DNA of 64,000 nt, taken from positions 1-64,000 of the forward strand of contig JAAEQD010000049.1 in the NCBI GenBank assembly GCA_024231855.1. The letters are read 5' to 3'. The position numbers and the translations under genes were made by a program. Position 1 is the first letter of the stretch. The number at the start of each line of letters is the position of its first letter. Below the pieces are notes generated by a model. That model saw only the letters and a list, made by a program, of their open reading frames with translations, did not search any database and had not been told where the DNA came from. Shown piece after piece: positions 45,690 through 54,180 of this stretch. The stretch comes from Candidatus Zixiibacteriota bacterium. Its GTDB lineage: Bacteria; Zixibacteria; MSB-5A5; UBA10806; 4484-95.

Positions 45690-46412
45690 GTGATTGAAAT
45701 AACACTAATCAATGTAGTGGTTTTTTATTACTATTATCAAACATTGTTTATTTTTATGAACCAATATTTACCAATCAAAAAGTTAGGATTGAATTCAGCG
45801 TCTTTACTTATTGTTTTAGCATTGTGCAGCTTTGTTATATTACCATTCCTTATCTTTGGACCAGATTTCGAAAGTATTATAAAGTATCGGTTTTTACAGT
45901 CTGATAGATATGTTAGTTTTTTAATAGTAATAGTACTTTTGTCTATGGACATTGTTTTGCCTATTCCTTCTTCGGCAGTTAGTATATGGTCAGGATACTC
46001 CTTGGGTATTACTTGGGGTACAATTTCTACGTCAATTGGAATGACCGTTTCATGTATCATTGGATATTTTTTAGGTAAACATTCTAGTTTTCTGCTATCA
46101 AAAAATAGCTTAAATAAATTTCGTCAAGTTGACAAAAGAGTAAGAGTATCAAGTATTATTTTCTTTAGAGGTGTTCCCGTTTTAGCAGAGGCTTTTGCTA
46201 TGGCAATGGGATTGGGAAATTACCCATTTAAAGAATTTCTGCTCTGGTCAACGTTAGCAAATATCGGTATTTCTTTTATATACGCCTTAGCAGGTTACAT
46301 GGGAAATAATCTAAATAACATATTTTTAGTAGTACTATCAGCAATTGCTTTGCCAATAGTTTTTCAATTGTTAAAGTATTTAACATTAAGTAGGAGGCAT
46401 AAAAATGTCTAG
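45690..46412 (+). CDS. TVP38/TMEM64 (VTT/DedA-like) membrane protein
   Basis: 240 residues, about five to six membrane segments. VTT-type features: IVLPIPSSAVSIWSGYSLGITWGTISTSIGM, YFLGKHSSF, SSIIFFRGVPVLAEAFAMAMGLGNYPFKEFL, with conserved Arg, Pro and Glu. The family includes lipid scramblases and broad-substrate membrane transport proteins. Codon use is strongly AT-rich. Start is GTG 45690 or ATG 45756. The next gene starts eight bases inside its end, with the ribosome site GGAGG within this gene. Confidence 0.8.
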   Translation: MIEITLINVVVFYYYYQTLFIFMNQYLPIKKLGLNSASLLIVLALCSFVILPFLIFGPDFESIIKYRFLQSDRYVSFLIVIVLLSMDIVLPIPSSAVSIWSGYSLGITWGTISTSIGMTVSCIIGYFLGKHSSFLLSKNSLNKFRQVDKRVRVSSIIFFRGVPVLAEAFAMAMGLGNYPFKEFLLWSTLANIGISFIYALAGYMGNNLNNIFLVVLSAIALPIVFQLLKYLTLSRRHKNV

Positions 46413-47370
46413 CTATAAATTGGTCAAGAAGGTACTCGATCAAATCGTTGGCTGGGATGAATTTGGAGCACACGGTGCTTTTTGGAGAACACTGAGTAGA
46501 GATCAATTCATCTCATATAAAGTTTTTGGATATCAATTAGTTGAAGTCGGAAATGGCAAATCATCTAATTTGGTAAAATCATTAAAAGGTGAATCTCCAT
46601 TTGGCAGTAATATAGGAACTGAGGGCGCATTCTTTAGACGTATGCCCGCAGGTAGAACTGCTGCAACTGCAAGCCAAATAAATATTATTTCGAATTGGAT
46701 CGATGCTGGATGCCCAGAACATGATGAAGCTGATAAATTAGCGCTGGAAGACATTAACTTTGTTGATACCAAATTTCACAATGCGTACTGGCGGGAATTT
46801 GATAATTGGGCAATGTTTAAAGCATCGGAAGAAACATCAAACGCCATTGGTATTTTTTTTCCAGTTGCATCTAAATGGTTCGAGTTTTCAAAGGGAATAA
46901 TAGATGAATCAGAATGGTATAATTTAATAAAATCACCAAAGGTGCTTCTAGCCATTAATTATTTATCTAGGAAACAGAAAGAAACTGTTGAGAAATACTA
47001 TAATAGCCCAATCAATCAAGAATTGTTGTTTCAGTCTTATCAGCTTTTTGGAAAAGGCGAACTTCCACCCGATCCATTGAGACCGCAAGACCCAGAACAC
47101 AAAATGAATGGAAAAGAGATGTGGTTTTTCTGGTCTGCTTTTGCCGATGCTTGCCTAAGGCTAGACATAGAATTGTTATTTTGGCAGATTGAAACACGTG
47201 CGGTGTTAATAGGCCTTCTGCATGATGGCTTATTTCGAGGAAGGTTTAATGTTGAAGGTTATTCGCCTACTGATGCGGGTGCCGAGAGTATCATCAAGGA
47301 TATTTCTTCAATCCATGACGATTTATTGATTGAGGTGCTTTTAGAAAAAATGATTCAAAGTGGCATTTAA
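46405..47370 (+). CDS. unknown protein coupled to the VTT gene
   Basis: 321 residues, no signal peptide or membrane helix. Residues about 45-100 (LVKSLKGESPFGSN ... RRMPAGRTAATASQINIISNWIDAGCPE) resemble the RMPxxx...IxxWIDxGxP segment seen in planctomycete cytochrome-c-like and related domains, but without a CxxCH heme motif. The rest is helical, with many Trp and Phe residues and no family I can name. It is translated from a GGAGG site inside the VTT gene, so the two likely work together. No nuclease or ATPase motif seen. Confidence 0.7.
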   Translation: MSSYKLVKKVLDQIVGWDEFGAHGAFWRTLSRDQFISYKVFGYQLVEVGNGKSSNLVKSLKGESPFGSNIGTEGAFFRRMPAGRTAATASQINIISNWIDAGCPEHDEADKLALEDINFVDTKFHNAYWREFDNWAMFKASEETSNAIGIFFPVASKWFEFSKGIIDESEWYNLIKSPKVLLAINYLSRKQKETVEKYYNSPINQELLFQSYQLFGKGELPPDPLRPQDPEHKMNGKEMWFFWSAFADACLRLDIELLFWQIETRAVLIGLLHDGLFRGRFNVEGYSPTDAGAESIIKDISSIHDDLLIEVLLEKMIQSGI

Positions 47371-47847
47371 AATCAAACAATTAAAAGGCCAAAAAAAGGC
47401 TATCAATCCACCGTGTTGTTTCGGTTCTGCACCAATGATTGGGTACAGTAAAGTATTAATGTTTCGTGTAAAGCACCCCTTTTCAATGAGAACCTGCAGA
47501 TTGATAGAGCGAAGTTGGCTTTTCATAGATATTCTATTTTCTAATAAAGCACATTTCATTTGTTTTAAACTTATCATAAGATAAAACCGGATCATGATGT
47601 CTGTATATTCTTCGTCCTAAATAAGTTTTCCAGGCCATATTTTTAAATCCCCAATTCTTAAAAGACTATATACACCTATCAATCATTGCTCAGTTTTCAA
47701 TGTTATCATTAACCAATTGCATTTTAACTTAAAAGTCATTCAATGTCAAGATGGATTCGCAATAATAAGATACTTACATACCTATAATACGCTTGTCAAA
47801 TACCTTTAATGGAAATCAAAATTCCTGAAGTTGCCCTAAAAAGAAAC
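47371..47847. other. island DNA between two attachment sites, no clear gene
   Basis: AT-rich. Short frames on both strands do not look coding. It ends at the attachment copy at 47848. Confidence 0.4.
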
Positions 47848-47900
47848 TACCCCCGACAGGACTCGAACCTGTTACCCTCTGCTTAGAAGGCAGATGCTCT
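47848..47900 (-). repeat. attachment site, internal copy of tRNA-Arg 3' end
   Basis: 53 bases identical to 63613-63665, extending into the D-arm side, then changed to CTGAAATC. It lies 34 bases before the tyrosine recombinase start, as expected for an element end carrying its integrase. Confidence 0.85.
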
Positions 47901-47934
47901 CTGAAATCAACCTAACTCGTTGGGAGGCAACGAA

Positions 47935-48882
47935 ATGGAAAATCGGAGAACATCTGACTTGCTTGAATCTTTCATCTGCGATTGTCACTATCGCAACCTG
48001 TCAGAAAAGGCTATAGCCGAATACCGCTGGTATCTGCTGTATATCAAAAAGCAATGCGGGGACCTTCTTGCGGTAGACAGACAGATGATAAAACAACTGG
48101 TGATAGATCGGCTCGGCGCTGGTTTGTCGCCTGTTACAGTCAATCACTACGTTAAAGCAATCAAGGTTTTTTACTCATTCTTGCTAAGAGAAGAAATCAT
48201 TGCTGATAATCCTATGGCGAAACTGGCCAAAGTAATCGAGCCCAAAAAGGTGAAGTCTGTTCTGGATGTCGACAAAGTTTCAAGACTTATCGCTATTATT
48301 CCATCCAGGACATTCTATCATGCCAGAGACAAGGCAATGATCACGCTTATTTGGGACACGGCAATTAGGCTCAAGGAAGTCTTATTAATTCATGCTTCTG
48401 ACCTTAATCTTCAATTCAGAACCATCAAGATAAAAGGCAAGGGCAATAAGGAACGGGTTGTACCATTTGGCCAGAAGGCCAAAAGGGAATTAATAAAATA
48501 CTTGAAATTTCGGGATAGTATAGATTCGACATTCATATTCTGTGCAAGAGATGGCTTATCAATTAGTCCACGAAACTTCCAGCGAACTCTAACAAAATAC
48601 GGTAATAAAATCGGTATTAAAGTATCTCCCCACTTACTCAGGCATAGCTCAGCCACTTTTTTGGCTAAGAGTGAAATGCCCGCTCAACACATCCAAATCT
48701 TGCTGGGCCATTCAAGTTTAAGCACTACTCAACGCTACATTAACCAGATTGTTAATCAGGAGGGGCTGAAATCAGCCATAGGAGGTTATCGCCTGGAGAT
48801 CGGATATGTTAGTCTCATATATGATATACCGCACGTAACTAGATGCAAGACCGGGGGTGTATACCTTACTTTATATATGTGA
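47935..48882 (+). CDS. tyrosine recombinase / phage-type integrase
   Basis: 315 residues. N-terminal SAM-like domain at about 5-95 (ESFICDCHYRNLSEKAIAEY). Catalytic domain with all expected residues: Arg in WDTAIRLKEV, Lys in GKGNKERVVPF, HLLRHSSATFL, LLGHSSLS and the nucleophile in TTQRYINQ. It probably mediated insertion into the tRNA-Arg site directly upstream. GGGAGG is seven bases before ATG 47935. A terminator follows at 48947. Confidence 0.93.
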   Translation: MENRRTSDLLESFICDCHYRNLSEKAIAEYRWYLLYIKKQCGDLLAVDRQMIKQLVIDRLGAGLSPVTVNHYVKAIKVFYSFLLREEIIADNPMAKLAKVIEPKKVKSVLDVDKVSRLIAIIPSRTFYHARDKAMITLIWDTAIRLKEVLLIHASDLNLQFRTIKIKGKGNKERVVPFGQKAKRELIKYLKFRDSIDSTFIFCARDGLSISPRNFQRTLTKYGNKIGIKVSPHLLRHSSATFLAKSEMPAQHIQILLGHSSLSTTQRYINQIVNQEGLKSAIGGYRLEIGYVSLIYDIPHVTRCKTGGVYLTLYM

Positions 48883-48946
48883 AAAATATCGCGTAGAATG
48901 ACACGCAGCTTTCCACGCAATCGCAAGGGGGGCCTGTCGCTAGTCC

Positions 48947-48970
48947 CCAGGGGCGGTACCTGGCTTTTTT
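48947..48970 (+). terminator. intrinsic terminator after the integrase gene
   Basis: CCAGG 48947-48951 pairs with CCTGG 48959-48963, then CTTTTTT. A G-rich block (48926-48931) precedes it. Confidence 0.55.
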
Positions 48971-49105
48971 GATAACAAATTTTTCATTATTTAACGCTTG
49001 TTTACCCGTTAATTAGCTCATTTTGCTAGGTATTTACAAGTTGTTGCCCGTCCGTTTGTACAGATTTCATACAATAAAAACTTAAAAATACGCATTTTTG
49101 TCGTA

Positions 49106-49167
49106 TTGACAAACCGATATTATTTCCGATATTACATATAAGGCGTATAAGCCGTATAAGTATACTT
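49106..49167 (+). promoter_or_regulatory. promoter with short direct repeats and a palindrome
   Basis: TTGACA at 49106-49111 with ATATTA near 49129-49134. CCGATATTA occurs at 49114-49122 and 49126-49134; (G/C)CGTATAAG repeats in tandem at 49143-49160; AAGTATACTT (49158-49167) is a perfect palindrome. The repeats could be operators for an element-encoded regulator, or replication iterons. It lies just upstream of the 49190 gene. Confidence 0.5.
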
Positions 49168-49189
49168 AACCTTTAACAGGGAGTGACAA

Positions 49190-49525
49190 ATGAAAACAGA
49201 ACAACAAAAACAACATTGGCTTGAGAATCGCAAGCTGGAGACTGCTGAAGTCTTAAACCGCTTGCCCATTGATGTCAAACCTTATGCCTACATTGTAGGT
49301 GTTTGGGTCTGGATCGAATTTGAACAAAAACCAGACCGCTTGACATTAGATTCTATTAAAGAGATCGGTTTTAGCTGGAATAATCGGCGCAAGGTCTGGC
49401 AACACCCTTGCGGATGTTTTAGGCCAAGTTCCACCGATGATCCAAGATTCAGATTTGGAGCCGTACCGGTTCAATCATCCATAAATGATGATCTTAAGCA
49501 AAACACAGTATCAGCTAACCTTTAA
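49190..49525 (+). CDS. unknown small mobile-element protein
   Basis: 111 residues. Central pattern WVWIEFEQKPDRLTLDSIKEIG followed by FSWNNRRKVWQHPCG, which I have seen in short phage and plasmid proteins next to clamp-loader-like genes, but I cannot name the family. No catalytic motif. AGGGAG is seven bases before the ATG. It stands 13 bases before the broken AAA+ gene and is the first gene of the module. Confidence 0.65.
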   Translation: MKTEQQKQHWLENRKLETAEVLNRLPIDVKPYAYIVGVWVWIEFEQKPDRLTLDSIKEIGFSWNNRRKVWQHPCGCFRPSSTDDPRFRFGAVPVQSSINDDLKQNTVSANL

Positions 49526-49538
49526 ACAGGAGTAAACA

Positions 49539-50184
49539 ATGAGCAAACTTGCAGAAAAATACAGGCCAAGATCGCTAGATTAGATTATCGGCCAGGATAA
49601 AATCGTTAATAATCTGGACCGATTAAGAGGATCGACAGGATTAGGCGGGTATGCCTACTGGCTAACAGGCCAAAATGGAACCGGCAAAACATCGCTGGCT
49701 TTGATTATTGCCGATTTTGTAGCTGGATCGAAGTTTACTACCATCGAATCAATCGGCAGAGAATTAACGATCAATACCATAAGGGAATTAGTCTTGCGCT
49801 GGCGATCCTTGCCTTTATACGGCACTGGCCATGCTCTAATAGTCAATGAAGCTCATGGCCTATCTAAGCCGGTAATAGAGAAGTTTCTAGACGTTTTGGA
49901 AAACTTGCCCGATTATGTTGTTGTGATCTTCACCACTACTAATGATGGTAATGATCTTTTTGAGGAGCAATTAGATAGTTCACCTTTTGCTAGTAGATGC
50001 CTATCGATCAATTTAACTAGTCGTGGATTGTGCAATGTGTTTGCCAATAGAGCTAAAGAAATAGCAGTAAATGAGGGATTAGACGGCAAAGCCGATTGAA
50101 TCTTATATCAAGCTGGCCAAAACTTGCCGGAATAACTTAAGGCAGATGCTATCCGAAATTGAAGCCGGTTCAATGCTGGCTTAA
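49539..50184 (+). pseudogene. clamp-loader-like AAA+ ATPase gene, broken by a stop codon and a frameshift
   Basis: Starts MSKLAEKYRPRSLD, then TAG at 49581-49583 where homologues have Glu (GAG), then continues in frame IIGQDKIV, Walker A LTGQNGTGKTSL, Walker B-like LIVNEAHGLS, SRC-type arginine finger SPFASRC, lid region [14 protein letters not shown]. Near 50090 the frame is lost by one base; the next frame continues [20 protein letters not shown] and ends at 50184. It resembles DnaX/RFC small-subunit loaders encoded by some phages and plasmids. Two independent lesions mean it is not functional unless recoded. Confidence 0.75.
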
Positions 50185-50213
50185 ACCATTAACCTAATCA
50201 AGAGGAAAACAAG

Positions 50214-50615
50214 ATGGAATCAAATGAAAACAATCTATTAGAGAATGCTAAAATCATCTATGCCTATACAAGAACGCAAGCTATTGATGATGGCGTATTA
50301 GATGATGTATCGAAATTGGCCAAAGAAGCAGGATTTAAATTCCCCGTAGCGGTCACTTGTGGACTTTGGGCCGAAGTTATTAAACCGGATGAAGCCAGTA
50401 AAGCTATCGGCCAGAGTGAAACCGGCAGACTTTGGGATATTCTCATGATTTTACGTGTTGCTATCCGCAAATCCGACAATACCGACATAATCCTATTCTC
50501 TCCCCTATTCGTTTTTAATGGAGAACAGCCAATAGCCAAACAGCTAAAAGCGGTCTGCGGCCCTGGGGATGATTTTGAGCCGGTCATTACAATAATGCTG
50601 CCTAATGAGGATTAG
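50214..50615 (+). CDS. DUF6573-family protein
   Basis: 133 residues, no signal. Opening AKIIYAYTRTQAIDDGVLDDVSKLAKEAGFK, then PVAVTCGLWAEVI, and a C-terminal strand pair. I recognise the pattern as the DUF6573 type, common on mobile elements, without known activity. AGAGGAAAAC precedes the ATG. It follows the broken loader gene by 29 bases. Confidence 0.7.
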   Translation: MESNENNLLENAKIIYAYTRTQAIDDGVLDDVSKLAKEAGFKFPVAVTCGLWAEVIKPDEASKAIGQSETGRLWDILMILRVAIRKSDNTDIILFSPLFVFNGEQPIAKQLKAVCGPGDDFEPVITIMLPNED

Positions 50616-50734
50616 GCGATTTAGTTAAATTGTTCATTGAAAAACGAAGATTTAAGTAGAGGGATAGGTTATAATAACGATTATTAAGCCAATATTTATA
50701 ATGCCTATGTCAAATAATGACTTTGCCAATAATA

Positions 50735-50764
50735 AAAAGCGGGATGCTGGTTGTGGCCAGCACC
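50735..50764 (-). terminator. terminator-like hairpin (minus reading)
   Basis: TGCTGG 50745-50750 with CCAGCA 50757-50762; on the minus strand the stem is followed by CCCGCTTTTTATT. No minus gene is upstream of it here, so its role is unclear. The rest of the gap 50616-50862 shows no gene. Confidence 0.4.
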
Positions 50765-50862
50765 CCTACAGAAAAGTCGTCCACGCTAAATGGCAAACCC
50801 TCTGCTTGATTATTCATAGCAATCTTATTGCCAAAAAGCAATAGATTTTGGAGTTATCGATT

Positions 50863-51567
50863 ATGACAAAACAGAAAATAAAAGCGGTCGGCTACTGTCG
50901 GGTATCGACCGATGAGCAAGCTCAAGATGGCTTATCGCTGGATTATCAACAAAGCCGAATCAAGGCCTATGCCGAATCCCAGGACTGGAGCCTAATCGGA
51001 TTCTATGTAGATGCCGGTTATTCAGGCAAAAACACTAATCGGCCAGAGTTCCAGCGAATGATTAGCGATCTTCAATCTGGCAAAGCTGATATACTGATAG
51101 TCCTAAAGCTCGACAGAATCACCCGTAAACAGCGGGATTTACTCAACCTGCTTGAGGGACTACTGGAGCCATCAGGAATAGGTTTTAAGAGCGTTCAGGA
51201 GTCTTTTGACACGTCTACGGGCATGGGCAAGGCATTTATTGGTATGGTTTCGGTTTTCGCTCAGCTTGAGGGCGATATGATATCCGAACGTACAATCAGC
51301 ATATTGAGGAATAAGCGCGAAAATGGCAAATGGGTTGGGCGTATACCCTATGGTTTCCAGATTAATAATGGCAAGCTCATTGAGGATTTAAAGCAAATGG
51401 AGGTGATTAAAAGAATCAAACGATTAAAGAATCGAGGTAAGACAGTCAGGCAGATTTCAAACCTTTTTCCCCTATCAATAGCTACAATAAGCCGCTTGAC
51501 TTCTATCCATTTAAGTAAGTATAAATCAAAGTATCTCAAGGGAAACGGGCAATTTCCTGTTTCTTAA
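50863..51567 (+). CDS. serine recombinase, resolvase type
   Basis: 234 residues. Catalytic domain with the nucleophile in AVGYCRVSTDEQ, GFYVDAGYSGKNTNRP, ILIVLKLDRITRKQRD and SVFAQLEGDMISERT. After the linker a short recombinase-type region (GRIPYGFQINNGKL) and a helix-turn-helix (TVRQISNLFPLSIATISRL) are present. It lacks the large zinc-ribbon/coiled-coil domain of large serine integrases and fits a resolvase/invertase size. ATG 50863 is preferred over a TTG at 50848, since GGAG precedes it. It may resolve or excise the element. Confidence 0.9.
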   Translation: MTKQKIKAVGYCRVSTDEQAQDGLSLDYQQSRIKAYAESQDWSLIGFYVDAGYSGKNTNRPEFQRMISDLQSGKADILIVLKLDRITRKQRDLLNLLEGLLEPSGIGFKSVQESFDTSTGMGKAFIGMVSVFAQLEGDMISERTISILRNKRENGKWVGRIPYGFQINNGKLIEDLKQMEVIKRIKRLKNRGKTVRQISNLFPLSIATISRLTSIHLSKYKSKYLKGNGQFPVS

Positions 51568-51597
51568 ACGCTCGGTTTTGAAACAAGGTAGCAATAT

Positions 51598-51804
51598 ATG
51601 ACAAAGAATACAGATAAGCCAAGTGCAGAGCAAAGAGTCAAAGAAGGCTGGATTCGCCAAACTTATGTGGTTAGAAAAGAGACAGCCGAAAAGGTCAAAC
51701 GTCATTCATATTGGGGCAGGCTTGCAATTAAGGACATTGTTGATACCGCATTGACCGAATATCTCAAGGGCAAAAATACCAAACCTATCCCAGATAAAAA
51801 ATAA
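51598..51804 (+). CDS. small ribbon-helix-helix-like protein
   Basis: 68 residues: a basic N-terminus, a strand WIRQTYVVRKETAEKVKR and two helices (AIKDIVDTALTEYLKG), a layout seen in CopG/ParG-type DNA-binding proteins. It could regulate the module or act in partition. AAGG precedes the ATG; it follows the serine recombinase by 30 bases. Confidence 0.6.
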   Translation: MTKNTDKPSAEQRVKEGWIRQTYVVRKETAEKVKRHSYWGRLAIKDIVDTALTEYLKGKNTKPIPDKK

Positions 51805-51832
51805 AGCCGTCGAGCATAAAAACCCGACGGCT
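51805..51832. terminator. intrinsic terminator between convergent genes
   Basis: AGCCGTCG 51805-51812 with CGACGGCT 51825-51832. On the minus strand it is followed by TTTATTTTTTATC, so it ends the gene at 51854-53347; it also follows the plus gene ending at 51804. Confidence 0.85.
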
Positions 51833-51853
51833 AATTTACTTATAATCCAAAAT

Positions 51854-53347
51854 CTATTTCAATAGCACTATCTTCTTCGATTGCGTATACCCATCTGCCG
51901 TAACCCTATAGAAGTATATGCCTGAACTCAAGCCTTTAGCATCGAAAACAATTGAATGATCGCCGGCTGGCTTGGTTTCATTCAAAGGAGTCGCCACTTT
52001 CTGGCCTAACAGGTTATACATCTCAATTGTTACATGAGATTGATTGGGTATTGAGAATGATATCTGACATCGGGCGTTGAAGGGATTGGGATATGCATCA
52101 TAGAGCACGAACGATTCTGCCACCGGTGCAGTCCCAAACAATTCGGGATCGATCAAGCCATTGGCCTTGAAACCGGTAACAGGTTTCTTTGATGAGCAAC
52201 CGCCCTCGATGATATATGATTGCAGGCCGGAAAAACGATAGTAGAACTCGAATACCAACGCTTCGGCGACGCCGTGATACGTATCGATCACAATATTTGT
52301 AGGATAGTTTAGTTGGCCAGGTTCTTCGCCCAGCTCGCCGAATGGCTCATAGGGTATCATTATTGATGGTTCAAATATTTCGATTTTTCCGGTTGCGGAA
52401 TTGGCCGCATAAACCCGCCCATAGTCATCACAAGCGATTCCGCCAACTCTGGCGAAATCCTGACCATGATCCATTCCCCATATTGACGCGAAATCTGGCG
52501 TTCCGCCAGGGCCTGATGTCAGATAGAGGAGAGGGTGATTGACTTCCTCGGTGATGAAGATCGCCGTTTTGCCCACGATGGTGTCGGGGAAACAGGCAAC
52601 GGAGACAGGATTATGCAGTACCTCAACAAGGTCTTGATTGGCTGACCATCCGATTTCATGCCATGAACCCCTAAAACTTCCATCTATACCAAACTTACTC
52701 AATGAACCATCATTATTGAATGTGCCAACATCGACAATATATAACTCGACATTTTCCTGGATTCCGTCACCATAAGCGCTAATCGCTACATCCATTGGAT
52801 ATTGAAGGTAGCCCTCGCCGATTGAGCGATTAAATTTAAGTTTACCGCCTTCGGAATCAGGTTGATAAGCCAGTTCGACTATCCGACCATTTCCCCGATC
52901 AGCCACATAGATAACATCATTGGCTGGATCGAATAAACGATTCTTTGCGTTTGTATCCATCCCCGATGGCGCTCTCAGCCCACCGCCATCTTCGCATTTA
53001 TAAGCGCTGATTAACTCCAGGCTTCGCTTTGCACCGGGCACAAGGTTTTTGCACTGCCAAATCGTCAGCCTGTTCATACCGACGTCGGAAATAATCAATA
53101 TATCCAGAATATTCCCATCAACCTCCACATGAAGGAATACGCCGTCAAAGGGATTGACGAATATACAGGCGTATCTATTAGTCATATCCAATGCGAATTC
53201 GACATTAAATTCGTCAATACCGTCAACCATTAGAAAATCAGTTTGATGAATCACCGGCTCCGGGTAGATATGCAGTGGCTGGGCGGAGACCATAGCAGCA
53301 ACTAGAATTATGCCGAAAACAATCAATATTTTTTTATATACTTTCAT
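51854..53347 (-). CDS. NHL-repeat-like secreted protein with sorting domain
   Basis: 497 residues with a signal peptide (1-22). The middle contains six-bladed-propeller-like NHL repeats: VIYVADRGNGRIVEL, LYIVDVGTFNNDGSLSKF, RVGGIACDDYGRVYAANSATGKIEIF. The end is a sorting domain (LYDAYPNPFNARCQISFSIP ... KKIVLLK). Possibly an adhesin or enzyme scaffold at the surface. AGGAGAA is before the ATG. Eight bases separate its start from the preceding gene's end, so the genes at 53356 and 54181 probably share its transcript. Confidence 0.8.
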   Translation of the reverse strand: MKVYKKILIVFGIILVAAMVSAQPLHIYPEPVIHQTDFLMVDGIDEFNVEFALDMTNRYACIFVNPFDGVFLHVEVDGNILDILIISDVGMNRLTIWQCKNLVPGAKRSLELISAYKCEDGGGLRAPSGMDTNAKNRLFDPANDVIYVADRGNGRIVELAYQPDSEGGKLKFNRSIGEGYLQYPMDVAISAYGDGIQENVELYIVDVGTFNNDGSLSKFGIDGSFRGSWHEIGWSANQDLVEVLHNPVSVACFPDTIVGKTAIFITEEVNHPLLYLTSGPGGTPDFASIWGMDHGQDFARVGGIACDDYGRVYAANSATGKIEIFEPSIMIPYEPFGELGEEPGQLNYPTNIVIDTYHGVAEALVFEFYYRFSGLQSYIIEGGCSSKKPVTGFKANGLIDPELFGTAPVAESFVLYDAYPNPFNARCQISFSIPNQSHVTIEMYNLLGQKVATPLNETKPAGDHSIVFDAKGLSSGIYFYRVTADGYTQSKKIVLLK

Positions 53348-53355
53348 ATGTTCTC

Positions 53356-54165
53356 CTAGTCACTTTGATTTTCCAATTGAATATCATTAATTCTCAAAAA
53401 ACTTTCCATAAAAGCCTTTAGGTTATCATTGGCTACTATTTCATCTGTCCTTATTCGAATTGCTTCAGAAATTGTGTTTGAATAAATTTCTATTAATGTT
53501 CTTTTAACGGCTTTTGTAATGATGTAATTTTCCAATTCTCGGATATCTTGTGAGAAACCATTTTCTATTTTATCGATAAGAAAATCAACACTATCAGTAG
53601 AATTGCTGAATGTTTCGGTTTTAAGATCAATAAGATATGAATTTTTCAAAGCGATCATTCTTTTGACACGACCATAATTATGATCATTATAAACTTTGTC
53701 TAAGAAACTTTTTGCTTTCGAGGATTCAAGTTTTCCCAACTCGTCGCATATTGCTATGAATGTATCTGTGGAATCTTTGCTTTTCCCATAGCCATAATCT
53801 TCCGCAATTGCAAGTATTATCGATTCTGCATTGGGGCCGCCAATTTGAGAGATTGCTTTTATTGAAAAGTGTTTTATTCCTGGTGGCAATCCTTCTACAC
53901 CACCCCAGCGATGGGTTTCATTGTTGTATAAATCAAGCAACACTGGGAAATCCTGGCTGGTGCCAATCTCTCCGAGGCGAATTATCCCCAGTATTTTTTG
54001 AAATTCGTTGGGACTTGTCAAATAAGCTCCCAAATCTGAAGTATTATTGATTGCTTTTACTGAATCCGGTAATTCGTATCTTTCCATATTCCAAAGAGCA
54101 TCCGAATCAGGGGCAAATGCTACTATGAAAGCTAAAACAAATAATATTTTCTGAGTCTTGTACAT
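53356..54165 (-). CDS. unknown exported protein, helical repeats
   Basis: 269 residues with a signal peptide (1-23, FVLAFIVAFAPDSDA). The rest is helical with HEAT-like spacing (EFQKILGIIRLGEIGTSQDF; HFSIKAISQIGGPNAESIILAI; LDKVYNDHNYGRVKRMIAL). Family not recognised. It lies between two secreted-protein genes on the same strand, 8 and 15 bases from them, so the three form one operon. AAAGGAT precedes the ATG. Confidence 0.65.
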   Translation of the reverse strand: MYKTQKILFVLAFIVAFAPDSDALWNMERYELPDSVKAINNTSDLGAYLTSPNEFQKILGIIRLGEIGTSQDFPVLLDLYNNETHRWGGVEGLPPGIKHFSIKAISQIGGPNAESIILAIAEDYGYGKSKDSTDTFIAICDELGKLESSKAKSFLDKVYNDHNYGRVKRMIALKNSYLIDLKTETFSNSTDSVDFLIDKIENGFSQDIRELENYIITKAVKRTLIEIYSNTISEAIRIRTDEIVANDNLKAFMESFLRINDIQLENQSD

Positions 54166-54180
54166 ATTTATCCTTTCTTC

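Noticed and set aside
48921-48970. Element at 48926 (GGGGGGCC) as a third member of the CCCCCC-loop family
   Set aside because: It has a G run but no matching double stem; it fits a plain terminator after the integrase gene.
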